This document shows positions 12,901 to 24,900 of a stretch of DNA of 64,000 nucleotides, piece after piece (position 1 is the first letter of the stretch; every line of letters begins with the position of its first letter). The translations under genes were made by a program, and so were the position numbers. The notes beneath the pieces were generated by a model, which was not told the DNA's origin, searched no databases, and worked only from the letters and a program-made list of their open reading frames with translations. Source of the DNA: Chimonanthus salicifolius (lineage: Eukaryota; Streptophyta; Magnoliopsida; Laurales; Calycanthaceae); the NCBI GenBank assembly GCA_013350335.1, contig CM023534.1, forward strand, positions 6,167,542 to 6,231,541, read 5' to 3'.

Positions 12901-15900
12901 AGCCCTTCTTTTTTTGTAAGGATCACAAAATCATTGTTGGGGAAGCCTTACAACATAATTTAGGTTGCTAGTTTTTTAAGTCTACATCAGAACAGGGAAA
13001 ATCATAAATAGGAAAGTTTAGTGGCTGCCCCAAAATAAGGAGATGGACTTGTTCCATGCTGCAGGATTTTGTGATGTGATCTAGTTATTTTGTTAGGTTA
13101 TATGTATCATTTTGCCATGTTTTAAAATCTTTTGTTTTTATTCTTGTGTCTTGGAATACTTGAGTCACAGTTTAGGCGGGTCATGGTCTACCACCTGAAA
13201 TCAAACATATTACTTCCCGAGTCATTTTTTTACTGTGTTTGTTCTTCAAAAGTTCAAAATTTTTTTAGGACTATCTGATCGGGACCTCTATCATTGTTAA
13301 GCAGAAATATCCATGTCGAAAAGAAAAACATGGTGAAGAAGCTGTTACCAGTTTGGGAACTTTTGAGCTTGTCGATTGTAAGGAGGTACACAACGGAGAC
13401 TTCCGTTTTACATGTGTGTTTTATGTTTTTGTTTCTTGTCTATGACATTCTATTTTCTCAGTTTAAAACATTGTGAGGTTGCCCGTTTGTCTGGCTTCTG
13501 TTATTCCTTAACCCTCTGAGCCTGAAAGAGTTTGTGCCACAGTGAGCTTCTATATTTCAATAATGGACCTCATTCTATGTCAAGCATAAGATGTCCTACT
13601 AGGAAGCATCTTCTTTTACAATGGTGGTGCCTATTCTTGACATGTCCCCCACTATTTTCCCATGGCTAGAAGACTAAGAGATATCTTCTTGAGTGGCTTC
13701 TCTTACGTATTGCTTCTGTGGATATTTCTAGTGCAGTTCTACTTTTAAGCATTTTACTGTTGTAAGATAGAAATATAGGATCCAGTGAAAGAATTACTAG
13801 TTCATTTGATCACAAATCTGTCTAAGAAATAATGAAGATCAACATCCTTGTTTCTATGTAGCCTTCTCAATTAATAAATAAATATTTTTTGAAAGGGTAC
13901 TTCCTAATATATAATTATCCTTTTTTTTTTTCAAACAGTAGCAAAAGATATTTATTTCTTCACAGGAAAGAGTACAAAAGGCATAATACAAGAGAGCTAT
14001 ACTGTGTAGAGAAATATGATGACTAAACAATCAACATTACATCCATGAGAAATATCAACGATAAACATGGACCTCTCCACCCCCACAATAGCCAAACAGT
14101 TGGCCACCTCAATAGCCGAATGCTTCACATGTTTGAAAACAACTTGTTTCTGTCCAATAAATTTCACTTATTGGAATTAACTTGAGGGTTCAGATCCCCT
14201 TCAACAATCAACCTTCTACTCCCTGCATTGTTCTCTACTTGCATCGCTTTTCTTTATTGCCAGCAATTTAGCCTCATTTAACTCTTAAATTCCCATTGAT
14301 CCCCTGAAAAACAATTTATTGTTCCTATCATGGTCTTTAAATTTATCCCAATTTTTGGCTGATGTTTTATTGTCAAGAATTATGCTGGGATGCTTTGTTA
14401 TAATCTGTATTTTCTCAAGCATTGTCAAGATAGTAACTTCCCATCTAGCAAACCTTTTTGTTCTTGAATGTGTGCCACTCTTTGAGAAAAAAAGAGATGT
14501 CTAACCAGATTCATCAACATTTTTTCTTTGGGCTGTGAGATAGTTTCAACTTTGCATTGGTTAGTTATGGTTTTGGATGCATTGTACCTTGCATTGGTAT
14601 ATTCTGTTGTGCAGATATATTTTGAATTGTTTTGGCTTGTATGGTTCTTTACTGCCATTAATGCTTGTAATCTCAGAACATTTGATATTGGTGAACAGTC
14701 TATATCTAATTATGCAGACAGGCTATCAATGAATGTCTAACCATTTATATGCAATATATTGTCTTTTTTACCATGATTGTCATGCTCTGAGATATAGTAG
14801 AACATCCTTTTTTTTCCCATTTTTGCGGGATTTGTTAGGATATAATATGTTGTTAACCTTTCTTATGATTTCATCTGTTTTCCCCTTTTGGCTGTTGAAT
14901 GGATGAAATTCTGGTATCAGTTGAAACTTAACATTTACTTTTGGCAGTTTGATCAATTGTCACTTGTTTGGGGAAAACCACGGCAACCACCTTTGGGGCT
15001 TGAGGAGGTATGAATACTTCCAAGTTTTCTGAACTACAAATATTGTTAAAAGATTTTTTTTTTATTTCATTATTAATCGAGCTCTGAATTTTCCCTAGAC
15101 CTACAATCTTTTACTGTTAGTGCAAGAAGGGCATCACAGTTTTTTTTCCCCAGAGCATTTTTTTTCTTAAATGGAACCAGTATCCTCTACAGTACTGGTC
15201 TGGGACGATTCCTGTACAGACCTTAAAATGGTCCCACATTATATCCAAAATCATTTGGCATAAACTTGTAATATTTTCAATCATCAACTTTGTCTGTTTG
15301 TGGAGTCCCAAGTGCCATGTAACTTGGTAGGAATTGTGAGCCTTTAAGTTACGACTTCTTGTAGCTTCTTCTAATGATATTTTCAGTGACTTTCTTACTC
15401 TGGTTGCCTTGGGAACTAATTGTGAAAAAAAAATGTGGTCCTGCAAAGCCTACATTTTTTTTTCTTTTTTCAGAGAGATGATGAACTGCAATCATGCTAG
15501 AAGCTATTTCCTATTGCTTGTGATAGTTATGTCTGAATTTGTTTTTGCAGTGGGCTACTTTCTTGGATGTTGAAGGACGAATAACAGATTCAATGCTTTA
15601 AAGAAGAGAATATTCTATGGTGGAGTTGAGCATGATCTGCGGAAAGAGGTTAGCACTTGGCGTTTTGTAATGTGTAAGCGGGGGTACATATTTTAAAATT
15701 TTCACATGTTGTTAAGTTTGCTTTTGACCTCTTTATAATTGTTGCAGGTATGGAAATTTTTGTTGGGCTTTTATGCGTATGATTCAACATATGCTGAAAG
15801 GGAGTATCTTGAGTCAGTTAAAAAGTTGGAGTATGAAACGATAAAGTCTCAGTGGCAGGTTTGCTTCTATTATCACTTCAGACTATCACAAGATGTTCCG

Positions 15901-18900
15901 CTTAAACAAAAATACTATCACAAGTTGTTTTATCTACTGATTAGTGACACATCTCATGGGGTAGCTCAACTGGTAGTCACTTTGGCTCAAGAACCAAAGG
16001 TCCCAGTTCGAGTCCCGTAATCACCCGATGCCCATGGCTTGCGGGGGGGTTGCGTGCATCTGGATTCTTACCTAATGCCCTCGGACTCAGGGAGAGGTGG
16101 GGATCTTGGGTTTCTTCGTCATAGAAAAAAATCTACTGATTAGTGACATGGCATGTCCAGTCGTTGCTTTTGTTTTTTTTTTTTTTTTCATCTATCATTT
16201 GTTTTCAATGGCCTCTGCATGGACTGCACTTGCAAGAAGAGGAGGAGGAAGTGATGTTTTTATTGTGCTTCTGTCATAAGAAATCTATTAAATGAGGGCC
16301 ATAAAAAGATCTTACTGTTAGCATTCTTTATAGACTTCATTTGAGAAAACTAAAAGGAATAATAACATGGGTAAAAGGCTTGAGTTGGAAACCTTAAATA
16401 TAAAATAAACATTTGTAATGAGTGTGGTACCTTTTTTTATGATCATATCATCTTCATCAAAACCAATTTCCCATTTTTTTATGATTGTATCCATCCTAGA
16501 TTTTGGAGAAGGGGGTGTTGTGTCCTTGTTTCTTATATGTCTATCCTCAAATCTGTACATTATTGATTGCATTACATTGGAGAGAGAATAAAGAGAATTG
16601 AATATCGACTTGCACCAACTAATGATGGAATACAATGAGCTGCTCTAACAGAATGAGATCACAATAATATCTGATAAGATATATTAATCCGTGACATGTG
16701 AGACCACTTGTTCTCTACACAGTAATCTTGAAATGTATCAACACTCCATGTCAAGTTGGTGAGTAGATACAGCCGGGAAAGTCTTGATAACCATACATTA
16801 TATGCCAACTGGCTTGATGAGATGCATATACAAATTGCTCTTAAAGACTCTGGCTAACGGGTTGAGGAAAATGATGAATGAAGTTACGTGACCATATCAA
16901 GAACTTCTAATGAATAGGTATATTTTGGATGGTGTCCATGGTTGATGAAATCATCTATTCTAGACAGGTCAAGAGAAAAGTTGGTCTGCCATTTAAAATT
17001 AATATTGGAAAAGTATATGAACACATTGGTGTCGAGACCATGAAGGAGTAGCTTCAACTCCACTGGATATGAAGACCTTTAAAAATGAAAGAGTAGCATC
17101 ATTTCTTTTGTGCACATGCAATGTATAACCTTTTATCTGTTTTAATCCCCAGGGTTTGCAGATGTTGTATATACATAGGAGATAATATAGGATATGCATT
17201 ACACATTTTTCCTTGTGTAACTGTTGATGAATCCAAAACATTGAATTAGCAAATACAGACACATTCTACATAATTAACAAATTGGGTGGATCCATCTATG
17301 GGTGTAGACCTGTAAAAATTAAGAAAATCATAAAGTTTTCTTTGTCAAGGTCAGCCCATAATTGGGATGCATATAAATTTCAGCGCTAGATGGGGCTACA
17401 CACTGAATTAGCAGCCGAAGATAGGGCTGCACATTCAATTACTAGCCGTCAGTAGGGAAGCCATTGAATCTTTTACTTCTCACTGGAAAATAAGTTTGAA
17501 TATTGTAGCAGAAGATAAGGGCTTCATATTGAATCTTTAAGCCCAAGTTAAGGGTTGCCCATCAAATTGGCAGCCTGAGATTGGGCTGTACATTGATGTT
17601 CACTTCGCCCAAGTCAGTCGTACAACCAATGGTGTGGCCGACTTTTTTGCTAAGAGTGGTGTTGACAGCCCAGTGTCAGGAGATTTCTATCTTTGAGATA
17701 GCAGGGGTTCAAGCAGGAAACACAAAGCTGATTGTATTTGATTTTTGGCCGTTTTGTTTTTATGGTTTTATCGTGTGTATTCTTTTTTGGTCTAGTCCTT
17801 CTAGACCCTCTTTTCCTATAAGGTTTTTGTAATTTTTCATTTCTCTATTAATATAATTCGTCTTGTTATCGCTTAAAAAAACATGGCTGAACTTGAAACT
17901 GCCAGTTGGGTGCCCATGTGCAGTGTCCTCCCCTCTCAAACTACAGCTTTGGGGCAAGTGGGAATTCATTCAACTCTCTAGCGATCACTGAGAGGACGTG
18001 TAATCCCTTTTCAGAGTTTTTACCAACTCCCTTTTTCTCTTCATTGAAGATCTTAACTTGAAGTTTCAAGAAGCCTAGTGTTGTTGGAGATGTCCTATCT
18101 CTTTCACACCTTGTTATGAACTTAGCATGGCTTGGAGGTTCTACTTTCAGCCACTTATCACCGTTTTATAGTTTTGAACTTCTAGTCTCAACTACATTCT
18201 GCGAATATCTTTGTTTGGATTCTTTGAATCCATTAATGTTTCGTTTCATTTTGGCTTGAGGATCCAAGTCTTCACCAACTTTAGCTTGTTGAAATCAAGT
18301 TTTTTCAGTGTTTTCTCTTGTTGATTGTGACTTCCCAAACCAGGGTGAGAACAAGTCTTTTGACACCCATTTATGTTGTGTATGACAGTATCTTTGGATA
18401 CTCCACTTGAGTCTTGTTAAATCTAGATTTCTTTATTTTTCGTCTTTCGTGTATTATGTGCTCGAAACCTTCATTTGCAAAAGGATATTGGGCATGCCTC
18501 TATTAGGAAGCCAAGGGCCACTATTTAGAACTTTGTACCCACTATAATTTCACATGAAAATGAAAAATTTGTGATTCAAACTTGAAAACAGTGTGACTAC
18601 AATTTTCCTAGTACACCTAGTGGGACTATAGTTCCCAACTATGAAGGTATTTAGCATCCTTATAATATAGACAGATTATCAAGACCAAAAATTAAATATA
18701 AAATTTTCTCTGAAAGATTCGAAGTTCATTTGAACATTCAATGGCTTTAAGTACCTAGAGTACTTGTGTGGTATGAAGACTCAAAACTCATGGATACTGA
18801 AGCATGGCTATAGTTCATAGTCCTTGACAAGCCATGTAATGCCGACAATGGCTATCCTTGGCCCAACTATTATTCTAAAAATGACATGGTCATGCTTGAT

Positions 18901-21900
18901 AGCTTTGCCCCACATTTTGAACTGTTGGAACAACATCGCCAATGATGGACTCGTATGCTAGATGAACAAAAATCATGGTAAATCAATGAACATTGGTTTG
19001 GAATATGTTAGTTAGGCCTAGTTCAAGGGTTAAAAAACTATAATACTCAACACAATTTGAGGAGGGTGTCTCCTAAAGAGAACCCAAGGCATTCTGCTTT
19101 GGTCGGTATTACAAAATGTACTAAAATCCATGTGATGGCCATCAAATCAAGGCATTTTGCTGTGATAATTGAACACTTAGGGCGGGCAAGTATTTGGAAG
19201 ATTGTGGAGGATTTGTGAGTTGCCAACAAGAGTTGGTTCAATGTGCTTAAAACCAGAAGAAGAAACAAGCTTTTATTAGCTATATCACCAATATGGGTTT
19301 GAACCCTATTATAATGAACCTGTGGTGGTGACTCACCTCTCTCATTCATACTTGCCATGAATAAGGACTGGGAACTATTTGTCAATCTATTTGAAGTCTA
19401 AAAGTTCCATGAGGGCAAAAGGCTTGGGAAGAATACGAATAAAAGGATGAGAAGGCATTCATTCAACTCCCAGAAAGGTAGGAAAAACAACATTCAATGT
19501 AGGTTGAGCCCAACCAAAAGCCTGTTAAAGTTAGTACAAGGTAGCAACAATGAACATGGTATATGAATCCTATACTATATAGTTTTTCTATTTCTTCCAT
19601 ACTGATATTGAGTTATAATATTAACTTTCCTGTTTCCAGTAAAAAAAAGTCCAAAATCGCTGATACATATCATTTTATTGGGCCGATCAGTTTGATATCC
19701 ATACATGTTGGTTTTTTAAACCTTGTTTTCTAGAACGTATGAGACATAATTGAAATTGATTTGATTTTGGACTCATGTTTTGAAGTCTTCCATTAACATA
19801 AAGGTTTAATCATTTTAGATGACATTTTGTTATTCTTTTTTTTTTTTTTGAAGCAGTAATTGGAACTTCTATTAAAGCAAAAAGGAGAATACAAAAGCTC
19901 AATATAAAAGAGATATACTGAAAAAGACATATACAACTATATAGCTATTACGGTTCTTCGTCGTAAAAAACAAAGTATATAGCTATTACAAATAACCAAT
20001 CATCACTGGAAAAAAAACATTGAAAGGTTTGTCTTTCAACACCAATTTTGCTAGAAAATTTGAACGCAATTTGCTTAACATCTCATATGCCTGAAAGAGA
20101 TGTCCCTGCCCTTTACATAACCCTTTAATATTCATACGGATTGGAATGAGCTTCCATGGAGGCTTCTTCCTTCCCTTTGCGCAAGATACACATTTGTTGA
20201 GTCTCTATCGACTATTAATTTCCCCAATCAATGATCCCTCCCTATAATTTTAGGGCATATCTAAAACCCCATAGTTCTCGTTAGAGTCCCCAACCCCCAA
20301 TGGCATCGAGAAGAATAACCCCATCTCTCCTTTGTCATTGTGAAAAACACCATTTATTTGTCAATGCCTTCTAGGGTGGTTTACACCTTCACACAACTTC
20401 TCATTTCTTTTGAGCACGAGAGAGGCATTCCTTCCAATTTGTTGCAAAATCATTAAAGGAGAAACCATTAAATACTTTGCAAATTAACTGCCACCTAATG
20501 ATCCTTAACTTGGTAATTTCTAGACTTTGTCCACTGGACTTTCTTCAGCCAATACTCTTGCATTCCTGTAAGGGCCTTCCATTCTAGCTGGTTACAATAT
20601 TAACAATTGAGGAATTAAGCACCCAATTAGAGTCAGAAATCTAGCCTACATCTCCCTAGCAAAAGAACAGCTGCATTTTAATTTTGTTGTAACCATTTAC
20701 TTTTTTTTTTTTGTTTTAACAGATATGCCTCTCCATTAAAGAAATCATTTTGGACAATGTTTGATGTCCTTCACTCATTCTGATATTTATATGTGCTAAT
20801 ATCTATTGTACCTGTGAGTACCACATTCCTAAAAGAGTCTATATATTATGCTTTGATAAAGAATGGAAGAAGTTGATTGTCTTGAGTATGATCACCATGG
20901 TCTGAACAAAACTCAAAATTGTCCTGGACAAACTTTTTTGTTTTCAATGCAAAATTAGCATCATCATCATCGTCATAGCCACTATTTCCATCTATGCAAA
21001 TTTAAGATGCTGGTTATATTTCGATCTGCAGAATATCTCCCCAGCTCAAGCAAAAAGGTTTACAAAGTTCCGGGAGAGGAAAGGCCTTATTGACAAGGAT
21101 GTGGTACTGATGAATTTATCCATCATGTTGTTTGAATTTCTACACCACCTATAATATGTTTAAAGATTTACAATCTTCCATTCTTTTCTGGGAAAGAATT
21201 ATAGTCTTGCATTCTAGAGTATTAATTAAAATTTTTGTTTAAATTTTTTAGGTCAGAACAGACAGATCTGTCTCCTTTTATGATGGTGATGACAATCTAA
21301 ATGTCATGCTTCTACGTGACATATTGTTGACGTACTCATTTTACAACTTTGATCTTGGTTATTGTCAGGTGACATCTTTTACTGACCATGACATTTAACC
21401 TTGTGTTTTTTTTTTACTTTTTTGTATTTTGACTATCATCCAGCTGTATTGTTTGCATCACTGCTGGCCACATGTTTATCTTATTAACCACCTACCGTGC
21501 TGGTTTTATCATAGTATTATCACTTGTCTTGAAATTGTTGAATTTGTCTTACAGTGTTCTATTTTATTCTTTTGAGAGGTAATTTAGTTTTAGTATTTAG
21601 TTTTAGTCTATGGGGAATACTGTACATGGATGGGAAGGTAACTTGTTTCTAGTAATTCAGTTAGCAATATATGATTATGAACTACCAAGCTGGCTGTTAA
21701 TATCAGGTGTAGATCACATTACTATCTATGTACCGCTCAAAAAAAATCACATTAGTATCTATAAAATATGTTGTACCAGCCAGACCTAGTTTGCCTTCCA
21801 CTGCACCATCTGCATTTAACTTCATTGTATTACCACAGGGTCTCTTCCATCTTTCTTAAGTCCTTTCTTCATTATATCACCTAAAATTGCATTCCAGTCC

Positions 21901-24900
21901 TGACCTATATTTGCATCAGAAGTGCCAATGGACTCGCTTCTACTCTTTGCCCAACTGATAGGTTGCATCTTCACCAACTCAAAGGTCTCAGTACCCTTCA
22001 AAGACCCTGTATTTGGTTCCATTATTCATCAAAACATAATATTGGTACCCACAGATACAATAGATATTAACACATTTGAGTAACAAAATGTGTGAAGCAC
22101 AACAAAGGTTTTTCTATGTGGTTCTGCAGTTGCACCCCAATTACCAAAATGTTGGTCACATCATTCTGTTGGCTTTTAGAATCAAACATAATCAAAATAT
22201 ATCTTTTGTTTTTCTTTTAATAAATAGTTGCAGTTTACTTCTTTCTTTTTCATTTTCTTTGGTGAACTTGTAAATTAGATTCCTTCTGGTTAGCATTCAT
22301 GTGAAAGTGAAGGAGTATATCCAATTTATGGCCTGTCAATGCCTCCATGTGTGTGTATATTTTAATATTGCTCTTTGTTTTTCTTAACATACGGTTCTCG
22401 TTGATTTTCAGGGTATGAGTGATCTTTTGTCTCCTATATTGTTTGTTATGGAGGATGAGTCTCAGTCGTTTTGGTGCTTCGTCTCATTGATGGAACGACT
22501 TGGACCCAATTTCAATCGTGACCAAAATGGCATGCATTCCCAGCTTTTTGCACTGTCAAAGGTATGCAATGTCCATTTCAGGAAAAAAGGTGTTCGTAAT
22601 TGTCATAATAGTTTTGGTACAATGCATAACCAAGGTGCTGGGGGGTCCTATAGCATTAGGCAAAAGGCTCATGCCTAGAGATGAGACTAATTTTGCAATA
22701 TGCACTTAGATACTTATAAATGTCTTTGCGCTTGCACATTTTTATTATTGTGCCTTTATCACATTAGTATTAAAACAAAAATAAAATGCTATTCATGCAA
22801 AGCTCCAAAATGTTTTGGCAATTGGGCTTCCATGTGTTCTTTTCGAAAAGGGCTCCCATATGTGTTACATAAATAAATATTTATATACATAGAAGTTATC
22901 ATATATTGGTTGGAGTTTCTTATTATGTTACTTGCTACTAATGCATATTAACTAGAATATCTAAGTATTACTGTACAAAGACTAAAAATAGGTTTGTCAT
23001 ACTTGTTTTCCTTGGATACTGGACCTAATTAATGTGAGCTTGTCTTAGAGCATGTCAAGGTGAAAATAATTTGAGGGCTAAGGTGCAGCTAATTCCTACC
23101 TTTGACTAACCTTTAATTTTAATCCAACCTTGTGCTTATTCCAAATTTAATTCCTTAGATTTTTGTTAGATCATTTTTTTAAAGATGGTTGTTGTTAGAT
23201 CATTTTGCAATAAGCTTGCAGGTTTTCGTGCATATGATTCCATAAGAAAGCTTTTTGGTGGCAAAACTCAATCCTTGGTGGTTTTTTTTGCACATTTTGG
23301 GTTTGCAACGGCAAAAAAAAAAAATAGTATTTGTATTAGTAACTTTTGATATGAGCATCAAAACTTGGATCATGCTTTGAGCTGCCAGAAAGCTGTCTCT
23401 TTAGACAATACCACTTGTTTTGTGTGTATTCTGTCCCTAATGGTACCTATTCGCTATAAATTATTTATTCAACTTAATTTAGAGTGTGTAGATCAATAAT
23501 AAAAAATAAGAATACTAGTATGTAGCCACCTATTGAAATACAAAAATGTGAGTAATACTGATAGACTTGAAATATATTACATTTCAACCATATTCATCAT
23601 CGATAATGAAGCTTTATCCCATCTATTTGGCATTGGTTTAATGAGTTTTGTCTCCACTTTTCTCTGTTTGACCACAACATGAATTAACTTGCTGCTTGTA
23701 ACTACTACATTGCAATGTCCTTATTATCCTCCCTATTCTCATGGTTCCTTGAACTAACAACTGTTCACCTTTTGTACATGGGGTGTTTTGTTCCTTTCTT
23801 CTTTTACACCCACTGTGCACAAATCTCAAATGACATTCCTTCATTTCCTATTGTATTGGAGCTTCCCAGTTCTCTATGTTTTTCTAGCATGTGCATCTGT
23901 CATAGCTTGTCTTGGCCACACATAAATAAAACTCGGCTCCATGTGAATAAAAGTTTTTGCAATTTATATTCAGCTATATTTGCATTTCTGGATAATTAAT
24001 ATTTTAATTTGCATTATGCAATATGCTCATCCATCTATAATTATTAGGAAATTAGGTAGTTGAAATAACAAATACTTGTCACCATTTAACAGTGAGCCAT
24101 TTTTGACATGGCATGTGTAGGGGCCATTGACCCCGTCGGTCGGACCAAATTGTAGGACACCCCCCTTATAGGGCCTATTAATCACCTGCATGCATGTTCG
24201 ATGGTTGGATGGGAAGGATCCATTGCTGATTTCATAATATGTCAGTTTGTTTTAACGATCATAACCATTGAATCACATTAAAAAATTTTGAATGGCTTGG
24301 GGGTCTAGCCATTTATTTTTGAGGCTTCCCTAAAATGATTATAGTCATTAAGTCTAGGTGATCATTTTGCTATAGAGCAATCTATGTAACTGCTTCTTTG
24401 TTCAACCATTCAACACACTTGTAGGTGGGGCAGAAAAGCCCCAAAGGGTTGGACTACTATTATATTCCAGCTAATTTGATTTGATCAATTCTCATATTTG
24501 GATTCAGATAATGGATGAGTTAGAATATGTATTGCAAATCAGTGTTATGTCAAACATCATGTGCATTTGGATTTTCCGCATAAAATGAACTGGAATTTTC
24601 TTTAGATGAAACTAATATCGTGTCTTATGGCAGTTGGTACAGCTACTCGATAGCCCTTTGCACAATTACCTAAAGCAAGCCGATTGCTTGAACTACTTCT
24701 TTTGCTTCCGTTGGATTCTTATACAGTTTAAAAGGTAAGCATTTGTTGAATGAAGGAGGGGCCCATGTTGCTCTATACCATATGTTTTAGAAGTTCTAGA
24801 AAATAGTAGGTTGTTCTTTCCAAACATTTAAACAAGTATCAAGTAAGACCTTTTGAAATGTCTAAATCATATCATGCAACTTCTGACTTCTTTAATACAT

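Noticed and set aside
15955..16030. A tRNA gene
   Set aside because: Box A and box B are present, but no full cloverleaf is seen, and the segment is the head of a SINE with a non-tRNA body, A tail and target duplication.
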